A stretch of 64,000 nt of DNA from Chiua virens (taxonomy: Eukaryota; Basidiomycota; Agaricomycetes; Boletales; Boletaceae), in the NCBI GenBank assembly GCA_019787685.1, contig JAHNUO010000004.1:124001-188000 (forward strand). Reading direction: 5' to 3'. Both the position numbers and the translations under genes were made by a program. Of the stretch, positions 1-12,936 are shown in pieces (positions within the stretch are counted from its first letter, which is position 1; each line of letters opens with the position of its first letter). The notes beneath the pieces were generated by a model, which saw nothing but the letters and a program-made list of their open reading frames with translations, ran no database searches and was not told the DNA's origin.

Positions 1-923
1 TTATACCGAGGTCAACGTGAGACAATGCGAGGTATTATAGCGTGCTTCGATCTGTTTCTGGGCATCATTGTTTCCGGAGGTACCTCACACGCGCCAACTT
101 GATGTTCGCCTCTGCCGACAGAGGAAACAGTTCGGTACGAGCATTCCTGCGTAAGGATTAAAATACCCTTGCGCAACGTATCGACGTTGTATCCTTCAAT
201 CAGGAGTGCTGTCGACGAGTGTTAGTCACATTTTTTCGGCTGTGGAGGTGTTGTTCACGCCGGACTGGTGGGTTGCAGCACAGGTCTATGATACGGACAA
301 GCGATTGAGCTAGGAGTGACATTTCGGGGTGGGTAATATCAGGGAGCTACTCACACCTCTCGTCAGCTCTCGCCTCGTCTCGCTTCGAATCGGCACCGGG
401 TTATTTCAGTTTGGCAGGATAAAGAGAATAACACGTGTACGGTCCAAAACTTGGGATACGAAGATTGTCTGTTTGTGCGAACGTACTGATTGATGGGCCC
501 GTGGCTATGATGGCAATGGCCTTTCAGAACTAGATCTTGACAGAGGATTGCGGACTAGCACAGGAGAAACTCCGGAGCTCTCACGTCAGAGGAGAGAAAC
601 CTTGGCAGGAAGATGACGACGGTTACAAGACGAGAAAGGTCACGTCAGAGGGGGAACCTGACCTGTGGCACAATCGCCTGATGCGAGACGAGACACTACG
701 CTCGAAGACCTAATTAAGCACGGTAGAATATTTATTACACTGGGTGAAATGGGGATGATCTCACTAGCTAGGTGTGATTATTTATTTTCCGAGGAAAGAC
801 CAGCGGAGAGTCATCGGCGATGAAGATACCGAAAAAGGCAACATGCTCGGAGTAACTGTGAGATTGAAACTCCGACGTGTGTTAGAGATATGACGCGGCC
901 CATTAGGAATTGAAGTGATCACG
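1..923. other. Intergenic, no gene seen
   Basis: No open frame with recognisable protein similarity and no RNA gene could be found on either strand. The stretch ends in the short 5' leader of the proteasome gene that starts at 924. Its left part could be the 3' flank of a gene outside the window, but nothing in the sequence shows this. Confidence 0.5.
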
Positions 924-1946
924 ATGGACCCCACCCAACGACAATTCAATCCCTACACTGAAAATGGCGGTACCATTCTCGCCATTGCTGGCGCTGACTT
1001 TGCCGTCATTGCAGGCGACACGAGGCAGAGCGAGGGTTTTAGCATCCAGACGCGATATGCACCAAAGGTCTTTCGATTGTACGCGTCACTTTACTGTCTA
1101 TCGTCTATCGCGATTCACTCCCCCGACAGGACTGATCGTGCTGTCCTCGCCGTGAATGGCTTTTCAGCAGACGGAAACATGTTTGTCAAGAAAGTAAAGC
1201 AGCGTCTCGAGGTCCGTACACGTCCCTGATCCGCCAGCGTGTCCTCACCTTATGTTCTCTAGTGGTATCGCCATGCCCACTCAAAAGATATGCCTCTCCG
1301 TGCGATTGCACGGCTGATTCAGACGATGCTCTATGGTCGACGATTCTTTCCCTATTACGTGTACAACATCCTAGGTGGCATCGAAGAAGACGGTTCGTCA
1401 ACAAATGTTCTCTTGAATATACTCTTATCGCATGAAACATAGGTACTGGCGCGGTCTACTCCTTCGATCCGGTTGGTTCATACGAGCGTGAGGCATGCCG
1501 TGCGGCTGGCTCTGCACAATCGCTACTGCAACCGTTCTTGGACAATCAGGCATGTACAACCCCATGCACATCTCCGATTCTTCACCGATATGCATATTAC
1601 CCTGATTTTTGACGCCAAAACGATACAGATTTACTTCAAGAACCAGCAACCCGCACCGGGCACGTCGCATCCAGCACACTTGCCTCTCCCGACGGTTTTA
1701 GCGATTGTCATTGACTCATTCACGAGCGCCACGGAGCGCCACATCGAGGTCATTGCCCCTGATTTTTGGCCTACCCCAGTGCTAATTTTATCATGATAGG
1801 TCGGTGATGGTCTCGAAATGTATATCGTGCTTGCCAAGGGCCGAGGTGTGCAAGGATTGGAGAGCATCCGAGGTTTGCAAGAGCTCACAGTGACGGAGGA
1901 TGGGGAACGCGTGTTTGTCGTGCAGAGAGATCTGAAGAAGGATTGA
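924..1946 (+). CDS. PRE7: 20S proteasome subunit beta type-6 (PSMB1/Pre7)
   Basis: Non-catalytic beta-6 subunit of the 20S proteasome core, which degrades ubiquitinated proteins in cytosol and nucleus. Six exons join in frame (924-1078, 1130-1211, 1263-1392, 1443-1549, 1629-1748, 1800-1946) to 246 residues, close to the family length. Diagnostic stretches in order are [20 protein letters not shown] near the N-terminus, [24 protein letters not shown] in exon 3, [14 protein letters not shown] in exon 4 and the C-terminal strand ending in LKKD. The ATG at 924 is the first in frame and gives a normal N-terminus with essentially no propeptide, as expected for an inactive subunit. Intron 4 (1550-1628) begins GCATGT, so it is a GC-AG intron; the others are GT-AG. 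Exon 5 is somewhat divergent from what I remember of the family. The family call is secure; the exon 4/5 join is the least certain part. Confidence 0.93.
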
Positions 1947-2248
1947 CCATGTAATTCAATGCACCGAATAGACTCCGCTTTTCATTACGCTGGCTGCAGC
2001 TGCGCAACCTACTCGACACTGATTAGCGCCGTTGTTGATCTCAACGTTGGCGAGTAAATCCCCCACGATGAGTCTCATCACCGTGGAGATGATGTGAATA
2101 AAAAGTGGATCCGCAGGCTGGACAGAAATGCAACAGACTGAAAAACAAGGGAACTATAAACAAATACAAACACAGTCCTTCTCATCACCTTGGTCGTTGC
2201 CAAGTGTCCGCCTCTTCCTGGCCTGGCCTGACCCCCAACTCGTCCTCG

Positions 2249-3102
2249 ATGTTCGTCCTTTCTCTCCTTTCTCTCCTTCTCGCAATCCCTGCTCTTGGTC
2301 AGACCATCGTATACGACTCTCAGCACAACGTAACCACAATCATCGGTACTTGGTCTTCAGGAAGCCAAAACGTCGTCACGGGCCCTGTCAGTCTTGCCCT
2401 TCTCCTCCTTTTCGTCACCTCATTCCAAACAGGGCTTTGCACAACCCGCCAACGAATCTTTCATATACCCACCAACTACCGGTATATCCTATTCCTTGTA
2501 AGTTGGATGCGCAGACCTCGTCGTGTGGCTAAAATGTCGCTCTACAGTTCCTCGGATGGTTACTACGAAGTAGCACGGTACCGGATGACGGGGAACGGTA
2601 GCGCACTCCTTCCTATCTCATGCCTCTCTTGCATGCTCATCCCTCGCCAGGTACCCTACCCAACTGCATCACTGGCGTCATGAACTGGTGTCACGGCACC
2701 TACGACCTCGTCTCCAACGGTTCCATCATCCTCACCCCCTTTGGCGACGGCTATCAGCAAATACAAGACCCCTGCGCCCCCGTATCGAATTTCATCGAAT
2801 CCTACAACGATACCGAACTATACCAACTCTGGAATATCTACACCGATGTCACACGGGGGTATACTCTACAGATGTATCAATGGGATGGCTCGCCATTGCC
2901 ACCCATGTGGCAGCTCACAGCATCCCCGGAAATGTTGCCTACCCAGCTGTTGAGGAACGTGTCGACAGCGTCGTCATCGTCGTCGACCAAGAATTCAGAG
3001 GTGCGCCTTGCGAACGCCGGCGAGCGCAGTTGGGGTATATCAAGGGTGACAGGCGTGTGTTCACTCGTTGCCGGGCTCGGGTTGCTCTCGTCGCTGCTTT
3101 GA
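2249..3102 (+). CDS. ROT1: Rot1, ER chaperone for glycoprotein folding and cell-wall synthesis
   Basis: Rot1 is a fungal-specific, essential ER membrane chaperone needed for N- and O-glycoprotein folding and beta-1,6-glucan synthesis. Four exons (2249-2386, 2433-2497, 2548-2597, 2651-3102) splice in frame to 234 residues. A signal peptide (residues 1-18, rich in Leu) is followed by the Rot1 core: GTWSSGSQNVVTGPGFAQP, then YPPTTGISYSF, SDGYYEVARYRM, NCITGVMNWCHGTY, QDPCAPVSNFIESYN and TELYQLWNIY. The protein ends with a Ser-rich linker and a hydrophobic tail (VAGLGLLSSLL) that could be a membrane anchor. Several N-x-S/T sites are present. The start is the first ATG before the signal peptide. 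The recognition rests on several motifs in the right order and on the correct length. Confidence 0.93.
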
Positions 3103-6100
3103 TGGAGGGGGAGATTGGCAGACGGTGGATGGACTCACATCGCGCGCGATGATCAGTTGTGCTCGCCTCGGCTTGCGTATATGAATACCAGCACGCTAAT
3201 AGATTCTTTTTTTCTCTCCTATCACGCACGAGATGCGCCCTCCACTAGTTTGCCCTTGTCTTTTGCAGATATAGCTTTTTGCTACCTTTTTTTCTCCTCT
3301 TACTTTGGATTGCCCCTTGTTTCAAGATCCGAGTTGATGATGGACGTTATGGACACGCAACATGCCCCTGCTGACCTGTCCTCTTGAAATGAGCACAGCA
3401 TACGTTCGTTTTTTTTTTGTTCATTCTGTTCTAATAAGCATACCCTGAAGAACATTTTTATTTTTGTTCTTCTCTGGATCAATGCGATATATACAGACAA
3501 CATGGACATGGTATCGTCGTAAGAAACTGGAGGTGTGGTTAGAGGCCCAGGTTCAAGGACGTACAAACTGATATCCTTTTTCCCGTGCTCCGTGTTTCAA
3601 ACGTGCCACGTCACTTGAAGCGTTATCGAATTAGTCGTTGGAGTGTCTCGTCTGTGGGGCTGGGCTCTTGTGTCTTCTGCTGACGATTTGGCAGTATTAT
3701 TGGGGTCGGACATCCGTCTCGGATCCACGTCATCCTGGTGTCTTTTCAGGGCTCGTCTCTGGAACCATGCGGAATGCGAACATAAAACACCGAGAGACGC
3801 GTCGCGGCGGGATCGGTGCGATACCACGTCCGAACCGGAGACGCGAGGGGATGGCACGACGAAGCGCATGGAACAGTCTCCGGTTAGCCGATGTCGATCG
3901 GATCCAGTTTCGACTTGAGTGCGCCATCCAGGCGAAGGCGACCACAGACGCTGCCACGAGTGCGCGTCAAAGATGGGTTGCCGGCACTTGACGTCAGGAT
4001 ATAAATATGCTACCCCGAGTCGAGGACGTGCCAGCGACGTGGCACGGTGCTTCACAGCTCGACAAGCGCGCTCCGCCGATTGTGTGGTCCATCCGCGCGA
4101 CACGACTGTCGATTCTGCCATAAAAGCCCCGGGTTGACGTGATGTTCGTCTGACCACCGTCCCGTCCACATGGCCTCCATAACAGAACGATCACTGGCAT
4201 GGTGGTCGGATGACACTACGTGGTATTCTGAAGACGAGGGACATCGATGGGGCTGTCTGACGACATGATAAAGTAAACGACATGCCAGTGAAGCCGGCCG
4301 AGGCACCCTGAACGCGCCTCAGGTTTCGAGAACGGCGCGTACGCGGGCCGATGTGCCGTTCGTGAATATCCAAAAGTGGCGGTCACGGTACGGACGGAAG
4401 GCCCGTTTCCTAAAGAAAATGCCTCGGAAACCGGGGCAAGAGGACGCCTCTCCGACGAAGCCGAGTCGAGACGCTTGGGTAGCACACGGTGATAGTACGG
4501 ACGGAACTTGGCCGTTGCCCGAAGGGCATGTGTCGAGAAACCGGACAAGATGCCAGGCTCTGGACGCCTTGATCGCTGCGTCGTCGCGATAGGATCCGCG
4601 GGACCGCCGACGTTGATGATTCTGATTAGGATGTGGCGTGACTGCGATCGGTTTTTGTTGAGTGGGCCGTTGGTCGAGGGAAGGAGGATCGAGATGCTCG
4701 GGCTCAAACTCGGGCTCGATGTGGGCAGACGAATGAACTCGAACGTCTGTTGCGCCAAGTAAACGAGAGTTGGTCAAACGCGACGTGTCATGATGGACAC
4801 TCGGGGCTTGAGAGGGGGAGGAACGTTTCATTCATCGTCTCGATTGGAAACAGGGGAGGAACGTTCTCTGGAAGAACTGGTAGGATCACATCAGATGGTA
4901 AGATATGGTAGCGAGTGATGGCCCAAAGGAGTCGACGCGTGCGATCGTCGGTCAAGCGAGATCATCGAGGGTACGCCAAACAGATGCTGTCAAGGCCGGA
5001 GGCCGTCTGGTCCCGATGACCAATCGTACCATACTCTGAGCGAGTCCTGTGTGATGGAGAGCCTGGTGGCACGACACGGTCGATGCGACGGAGGATTTGA
5101 AAAACAAGACAGAAGAACTGCATGTAGGCGTGAGATATCATGTCACCCTAAAATAACTGAATTGATCACGTCTGTCAGGCGCAGTGTGTCAAAACCAGCC
5201 GTCTGATCCTACTATACGCCGTGATTGACATGATACGGTTGGCGAATTTTGGAGTGAAGAAGAGTTGCGCTGACCCTGGCATTTTTGATTAGCCGTCTGG
5301 TACCGATAGCTTACTAAAAGCTGCGATTAGATCCAGAGCCGTTGATACAGCACGGTTGGTGGATGTTGGCGCGAAGAGGTGTTGCGCAGAGTTATACCCC
5401 TTTCTGATGGGTGTTTGAGTATGGCGGAAACGTGTCTGGGTTGCGTTGGATCAATAAATATGGGTGCGATCATCTGCTGGAAATACGTGGGTACGGCCTG
5501 GGCATGAGATTCGTGCAAGTCAGATACCGTCGGAAACCGGTTTAGAAGAATGAATGGCACGACGAAATGGGGGCGTCGGATGCTTGTCCGAGGAGGAATG
5601 GATAGCCGTACATCGAGTGACCTGGAGAACGTGCGACGGGAATCAGGTTGAGGCATTGACCCGCCCGCCCGCCCCGAAAGGTATGTAGGGACGAACCGGG
5701 GTCCCTCGTTGTCGACGCAATGGGTGTGAGGTTTAGGGAGAGGGCGTACGCGTATCGGAAATTGGTTGCAGGGTCAAACAGGGGCTACGGACGTGGTCGG
5801 AAGGGGCCATCCCGGCGAGTAGGCATTCCATCAAACGAGTATTTCCTCTGAAAACGCCAAGTCACTACTCGATTTACCACCCAGTCGGGAGCGTCAGACG
5901 TACATATCAGGTGCGAGCGGCAAGTAGAGTGACGATCGTATAATCCAAACAGGTGGTCGACAATCACCCAGAATCGATGTTCGAGATCATGGTCATGAGA
6001 CTCAAGCCACTGACATGTTTGCGAAAATAGGCGGATCATGGTAGAGCAAGTTACAAATCGTGGGACTGCATCCGAATAGTAAACCGTGGGACGAGAAGTC

Positions 6101-7201
6101 TTGAGGATCGGGATCTAGTTATGACAGCTGAAACTTGAATGCAAATCTGGATAAGTTCCTACATAGGTTTCCGCGAAGTTTTCCTGTCTGGATGGCGTCG
6201 ATGCTCGACGTTACTCAGGATTGAGTTGGGAATGCTTGTATTTGTTCTGGTGCCGAGCTTGGGAGGTCGGTCGCAAACGGACGGAGGTAGTATATATCTC
6301 TTGACAAGGTGGTGACCCAAGGAAGCTATAGACTAGTGTGAGATTTGCAAGCCTGAGTAGATATCAAGATCGGCCGGACCTTGGAGTCGATAGAAGGACC
6401 TAGACTCGTACAACCTGATATCATATATGTCCAAAGGAGAGGACAAACACACGCTGTGGCAGTTCAGGGATCACGATCATGGCACGACGGTGTAAGGTTT
6501 TGACTGGTATGGTTTCAGTCGGGGGTCGATACTATGGTTTCGATTGTGTTGGTGTGAAGATGGAACTTGATGCCGTCGTGCTTGGGATCTGGAAATAAGA
6601 GCGTTATCCGATGCCGTCATTTGAGCAGAATACGAAGTGTATGTTTCAAGTTGCACCCAGACCTGGGAATGTGCGGCTGTATGGTGTATTTGGGCCAGCA
6701 ACTTGGCGTAATATCATCGAGCATCCGTCAGCCGCCTCAAAAGAAGAGGGTGTGATTGAGTTCGGGATGGAGGACAGTTCGAACGCCGTTCCGCAGGAGG
6801 GAAATATGACGTATGTACACGTTTGCCGCCCAGTTCGCAGGGACCTGGAAGCTCCGGCGTGACTCGTTATTCGCTTGCAGAGCGAACACGTCGGGTCTAA
6901 AATAAAACATGCCGAGATCGATGCTAATTGTCAATACTGCACATCCGTCGTCACTGTAGCATGATCATTTCTTGGGCCCTTCGTATTGATGATGTTGTTT
7001 TCGGACACAGTCGGGGAAGGTCACGATGTCCCATTTACGGACATGCGGTGTGTTGGTTACTTGGCGTGCGTCTTCCACGGAGTCAAAACGGTAAACGATT
7101 CCCACGATAAATAAATTGATGACGCTTTAATTGTCGTGTTCTTCTCGTGGCTCCTTTCCCCGCAGCTCCCATCTTTCTCTCATCCCTCACTGAGTATTGC
7201 G
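3103..7201. other. Long gene-poor stretch, no convincing gene
   Basis: About 4.1 kb after ROT1. Frames of 100-190 codons occur on both strands between 3597 and 4831, but they overlap one another, are rich in Arg, Ser and Pro as expected of GC-rich shadow frames, and match no family I know. Around 5190-5390 there is a weak, diverged direct repeat (AGCCGTCTG followed by a TTGGNG..GAAGA-type segment ending GTTGCGC). The last 70 bp before 7202 are the leader of the kinase gene. No tRNA-like or rRNA-like sequence was seen. Confidence 0.4.
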
Positions 7202-9423
7202 ATGCTCACATTCACACCTCACATACCCGTCGACCTCCACACATCACCGCCCGTCGACATGGACAGACTCGCGCACTCTTGGGGAGCATCCAGCGCTTCT
7301 CAAGCCTCTACCGATTTCTACATCTCACCTCAACCTGGTCCTTCGCATCCAGATCTTGATCAGCAAGCCTCTCAAAAATTGGCTTCTACTTCCCCATCCA
7401 ATCCACTTTCACACACAGACGAGTCTCACTTATCCCCCGCAGCACTCTTTCTCTCCGCCTTCTCTCTTCCCCAACAGCCCACTCGTCTCCCAGATGACGA
7501 AGGCCAGACCGTCGCCGGTTATGTATTAGGCCCGGTCATCGGCCGCGGTGGCTTTTCCACCATCAGACGTGCCTTCTCCCCATCAGGTGGTATCGTTGCC
7601 ATCAAGATCGTGCGACGTGCAGACGTAGAAAAGCAATCCCATCCTTCTCTCGCCAGGAAACGTCTCAACCACGAGACCGAAATATGGTCCTCTCTCAGCC
7701 ACGAACATATCCTCCCCCTTTTTTCCGTCGAGCACACTTCCTATGCCGATAACTATGTCACTCTCTTCTGCCCGGCCGGCTCCCTTTACGATATCCTCAA
7801 GCGTGATGGTACTCCCGCTCTACCTCCAGACGATGCTGGCATGATGTTCCGCCAAGTCGTCCGAGGCGTGCGATACCTACACGAAGTCGCAGGTTATGTC
7901 CACAGAGACATCAAACTTGAAAACGTCCTTGTGGACGAAATGGGCGTATGTCGCATTTGCGACTTTGGTCTCGCCCGCGAAATCGGCGAGTGTGACGACG
8001 ACGACCGCTTGGATCCACCCCAGGACAGCTCTGTCATTCACCGCCATCGCTCCACCATCCATCACACCATCCGCAAACCAAAAGCCTCATTGCACCCACA
8101 CGCTGCATCCATCTTGCGTATTCCTCGCCGCCATCGCACATCCACACCCATTGGCGACAATAATACCCCAGCTCCCGTCCATCCCGCTCATGCATTTCAA
8201 CCGGGTTCCCTCCCGTATGCTGCTCCAGAGCTGCTATCCCCTCAGAAACCTGGCAGGCATCATGGCGCCAATCCCGCACAGGATATGTGGGCGTTAGGGT
8301 GTCTGTTATATGCATTGCTCACGGGTCGACTTCCATTTTCTGACCCGTTCGAGCCTCGGCTAACAATGAAAATTCTTCATGGTGAGTAATATGGTATCTT
8401 CGTCCCCCGCCCACTTATGCATTCTTTCCAGGCGTGTATGATATGCCATGCGATATCGGTCGTGGAGCAGAGCGCGTGTTGAAGGGATGTCTTGAACGTG
8501 AGGTACGGCGCCGCTGGACCATCGCGATGGTGGATGAGATGGCATGGGACATTGGTTGGGGACAAGATGAGGACCCGTCTTCTGTACCTCATCCGGACGA
8601 ATTTGAGTTCATAGATTGCCGTCGACCTTCTCCATCAAGGTCTCGTTCTCTCAGACGATCACGTTCTCCCGACCATCAATCTACCCTTGATCCGCCTTCT
8701 CGTTCTCACAGGTCGCTTTCCCGTACTTCTGTAACAACTTCAAGTTCCCTGTCGACTCGAAGTACGAGCCAGAGTGTATCTAGACCTCACACCACACATC
8801 TGCCCCTTCCGGCAGCGTGTGTCGATGTCGGGCACTCTCTATTAAGCTCTTCATCAGCCGTGTCCTCACCTCCACCCCTCGATATTGGTGGTTCGGCTCC
8901 CATCTCGCCTACGTTCTCAGTTGAACGTGGCCGAACCATGAGAAAGGCAGATTTACGACTAACTGACCGTTTTGCCCCTTCTCTTGGGGCTTCCACAGTT
9001 CCGTCTGAGCCTAGTCGTGGACGGGAAACGTATTCCAGTACGGATGTATTGGATAACACCGCCCGCTGGGCTTTCGCGTTAGGCCTGAACACCATTGCAG
9101 AAGTGACTGCGCACTTGAGCGGTGTGTCTGAACCTGCAATGGCGAACTTGCGCAGGATACAAAATCAAAGTGCCCGCTATTCTGGCGATTCTAACGGGAG
9201 TAAAAGGGCTGAGAGTACACCGCCGGTGTCGTCTGCATGGCCTGCCCGTCGAGTCGGTGTCAGGGAAACTTCCCCGTCGTCGAGGCGCGGAGAGTCTTCT
9301 GGAGCTGGTAGGTTCCTTCGCGAACCTAGCACGACACCAATCCCGATGGTCCGCAAGAACGGCGCGCGGAGCCGCAGCGTGGGATACGAACCCGACAGCG
9401 CTGCGCGTCGGCACTTGTTGTAA
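7202..9423 (+). CDS. Serine/threonine protein kinase with long activation loop and Ser/Arg-rich tail
   Basis: Two exons (7202-8381 and 8432-9423, intron GTGAGT...CAG) encode 723 residues. The kinase domain starts near residue 105. Key elements: Gly-rich loop GRGGFSTIRRA (about 114), the VAIK-type lysine in VAIKIVRR, HRDIKLENVL catalytic loop (about 233), DFGLA (about 253), APELL (about 340) and DMWALGCLLYALLTGRLPF. All catalytic residues are present, so it should be active. DFG and APE are about 87 residues apart because the activation segment carries a basic His/Arg/Pro-rich insert; most kinases have 20-35 there. A 100-residue Ser/Pro-rich N-terminal part and a roughly 300-residue Ser/Arg-rich C-terminal part are probably disordered and phosphorylated. 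The domain resembles the CAMK-like group of fungal kinases, but I cannot assign an orthologue. The start is the first ATG; an in-frame ATG at 7259 is the alternative. Confidence 0.9.
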
Positions 9424-11536
9424 CGCACCTCATCCTATTTATCTGTGCACTTCTCCAACGGCGTCATCTCACGCCAACCTTCAACGAAAAGCTATATGCG
9501 AGTTTTGCCAGAATGGACGTGTACTCGTCTCGTTCGTCCTTTTTATCCCGTCACGAACCTTCCATGCTTATCGATGTATCTCTTCCCTTTGTCTCTCTAG
9601 TCCTCTGCAGCGAGATGTGCATACACCATTGTGATAGCAGTCACCATTTATTTTTTGCTCTATTCAACCTCAACCACTCATTTGTATCCGCTCCTGTCAC
9701 CCACTTTGTCCCCTCACCCACACTCATACTCTCCTCTGAATTTCCATCTCGGAATGTGTTTTCTCGTTCGTTCATACCCTCTTCCGTTGCTCATTGAACG
9801 CTGAACTCTCGTTACTTCTTCTCATTCATGCTACCCTGTACTAACAATCTTGGTACGGATCGGAATCGGCAATCAATCTCGTTTGACACGCAGTCTCAGG
9901 CTATCGTGCGGAGTGACGTTCACCCCGAAGCCATAACTTTTCTATTCCATCTTGTACGCCTTTCCGCATCCTCACATCCTCATTTCCTTTTTACTCTTCG
10001 GATCTCACCAGCATCTCCTAGTGACCTCGCTCCTTTGATATACTTGAAGCCTGAGGCACATTGTAAGGAAATTCAAGTTGGTTAAGTGCCACCAGTTTGG
10101 TTTCCCGCCTTTATTGTAAAAAACTCGTGATAACTCATTTCCTTGCCACCAAACGTAAGAGTTATCGTGATCGGGCGGTGCTACAATGCTATGTCTGACA
10201 GTTAACGTTCTGTCAGATCACACGTTGAAATCCTCATTTCGCTTCGTTTTCATACTGTCTCAACTCTCCCCTTTGAGTCAGTCGCTTATCCCCACCGTCT
10301 CTCTCCTCTGAGTCGTTCAGTTAATATCAATCCTGCATCATGAGGAACTTTATCTTGGTGAGTGAAGTCGAATCGAGATTAGCTGGTATTACCACACTAG
10401 CACTCGTGGAGCGTGCACTCACCTCTCGGATGACACGCAGACATGCAATGCGGGATACGCGCGTCTGCCACATTCTCCTCTGTAGGTTGAAGGGTTGGCG
10501 AGCCTTGCCTTTATCTGTGAAGGTCTCGCCTGTTTGACCCAGGTGTTTCACAGGCGTCAACCACGCTGAAAGCCAGAGAACCTATACCTTTGAACGGTTT
10601 GATATTCTGCCACTCGGAGTATGCTGCCTTTAAATTTCATTCCCAATCATATAACGTTTCACGGCAATGTTAGGACCCCGTCTTCAGGACAATGTTTACG
10701 TGCCGAATGAAGGTGGTGGGTGGTAAGGCCTAAGGGGTTAAACGTTGTGCGTTTGTGCGCCAGAAAAGACGAGTGTCTGAGACATTCTGACAAGTTCGAC
10801 AAGTCGGAGAGACTCGGATTATCTATATCAATGATCATCTGGCAAAACTGCTATGCGCAACCCACCAGGACTACACGGTACGCGAATCTACAACAGCCCG
10901 ATGAAAAAATGGCGATTTTCCTCGGTGATGAATATTGATGACAACGCAAGCTGACTCGCCCGGGACTCCGTCCTTCCGTTCACCTCAACGCAACCTGGGC
11001 TGGGGGAGCGCTGACTACATCCTTCGCCGGGATTGTCTCATCTAGAGCGAATGCCAACTCGAACTTGAAGAATCGATGAAGTCGAAGACTTGGGTATCTC
11101 AGGTCTTGAGCCTCTGCCAGAAATCTCGACTATCAGATATCGAAGCCACGGCCATTGACGAGGTCAATGTTGACCCTCTCGACCACGAGCAGGATCGAGC
11201 ATCCACTTTGGCTGTTGGCGATTGTGCATCAACACGATCTTCTGTCGAACTGCTGTCTGCGCGTCAGGTCCGGACTGTGGCTCATTGACATCGCTCAGAG
11301 TCTTGCATAATTTCACCGATGGCTTGGTAATGCAACTCTTGCAGTGCCGATCTGTTCACCCTTCCGGAGATGTTTGGAGAACGATGGAGACCTCGATGAC
11401 GTGATGTCATGTATCCAGTCGTATTTTCTGTAGTAGTCGCTAAGGAATTATCATTATTAATGACGTTGTTCAACTTGTTGTGGGTTGTTGACACAAACAC
11501 CTTGACTCCTTGGCAATCGACACCGAACGGGCAACG
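9424..11536. other. Intergenic stretch with a possible unassigned short transcript
   Basis: No recognisable protein. A CT-rich leader-like tract near 10255-10320 precedes ATG 10340 and, 18 bases later, a good donor (GTGAGT), with a CAG acceptor near 10440. That looks like the start of a spliced gene, but the following frames are short and match nothing known. Frames at 10720-10938 and 11076-11288 are also unconvincing. Confidence 0.35.
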
Positions 11537-12513
11537 ATGAAAAAGTTCACTCGCCTCCCGTTTTTTCGCTCCAAAGCTCCCGCGGACGTCCCTGAAGAAG
11601 TGCTTGGAGAACCCCCCAGTGACGTTCCCGCAGAATCTACCACCATGCAAATCGACAACATCAGAGAGAAATTCGGACGTTTCAGAATCCTTATCATTGG
11701 CCGTGCGAACGCTGGGAAGACCACGATACTCAAGCAGATCTGTAACTCTACAGAAGATCCAGAGGTCTACGATGGAAGTGGGAACAAGGTATGTTAATCC
11801 TCACGAGACGTCGAGGCGGGGTACTGATGGTCTCCAATCAGGTTGATCCAGCAGAGATCGAGGGAACCACGGGTGTAAGTTCCACAGGCACTGTTCCGTG
11901 ACTGTGACCTCGTTATCCGCAACATTCGATTAACACATCTCCAGCGCGGAATTCATAACATCGAGAATGAATTGGTCTTTCGAAGCAACCCGGGTTTCAT
12001 TTTTCACGACTCGCAGGGCTTCGAAGCTGGCAGTATAGAAGAATTCGAGAAGATGAAGCAATTTGTCTCTGACTGCGCAAATACAGCATTCTTGAAGAAG
12101 CGTATCCATGCCATATGGTAATCAGGGATAGCAGCATGTATGTACCAACAATGACATGGTATTTGATAGGTACTGTATTCCTATGGATCAATACCACCGG
12201 GCGGTCTTGGCTGCCGAGGAAAAGTTTTTTGATGAGTGTAACACAGGAAATGGTAAGCATTCCTCAAATATAACAACTGTCTCATTTTTGTTTGTTTGCA
12301 GTGCCTGTTGTACTTGTACTCACAAAATGTGATGCACTTCTGCTACAAGGCCTTGCAGCTTTAACACTGGAGGAGAAAAAGCTACCTCGAAAGGAAAGAC
12401 TTATGAGGGGACAGGAAATTGCTGAGAATATGCTAACACCTGAGACACAGCCGAAAATGTTTATTCAACAAACTGAATACTTATTTGTCAACACATTGCA
12501 CCTGAGTTTATGA
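11537..12513 (+). CDS. Stand-alone P-loop GTPase (G-domain protein), probably C-terminally truncated
   Basis: Five exons (11537-11788, 11842-11874, 11945-12117, 12170-12252, 12302-12513) splice in frame to 250 residues. G-domain motifs are in order: P-loop GRANAGKT (G1), a G2-type threonine in EIEGTTG, the switch II motif DSQGFEAG (G3, DxxG) and TKCD (G4). The family is the stand-alone G-domain protein that is expanded in Agaricomycetes; its cellular role is not established. The frame stops soon after the segment following TKCD, where related proteins continue through a G5 region and a C-terminal helical part. The stop lies at the edge of an AT-rich segment (12514-12936), so the 3' end may have been lost to an insertion. 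It may be a truncated copy rather than a working gene. Confidence 0.8.
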
Positions 12514-12936
12514 TGGTGTCCACCTCACCGATTGATATGCAGATTTTGAAAAATTTCATGGATATGCATGCATTTGCTATCTCACAACATATCAAGCACA
12601 TATTTACCCAAAATAAGCTAACATTGTATGTTCGGCAATGAAGCGTTATCAGATTTGAAACAATAGCCATAATATGCACAAAATATGATACGAGTACAAA
12701 CTGGAAAAGTTATTCAGGATAATGCGACACTACATACTCATAACATATTCAATACAGAGTTTGCATCTGCGGGGGTATACAACCTTGGCTCGGAAGACAA
12801 ATCATAAGATACACATATTTAGAAAATGACTACCAATATGAATTACATGCAAATTTGTGGATTGATTCACAATATGCGCAAAGGGCATATTGGGGGTCCA
12901 CTCAGTGGGCCGCTCGACGGTCCACCGAGGGTGCCA
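12514..12936. other. AT-rich segment, possible transposon end
   Basis: This segment is clearly more AT-rich than its surroundings and full of CATAT/ATATG words. It begins where the GTPase frame breaks and ends in GC-rich words around 12891-12935 (GGGGTCC..CAGTGGGCC..CTCGAC). A similar word set occurs at 34378-34405, again beside an AT-rich stretch (34410-34800). The pattern suggests the subterminal region of a DNA transposon. Terminal inverted repeats and target duplications were not found. Confidence 0.35.

Noticed and set aside
3597..4831. Overlapping 100-190-codon frames on both strands
   Set aside because: They overlap each other, have skewed Arg/Ser/Pro composition, no recognisable domain and no consistent splice context.
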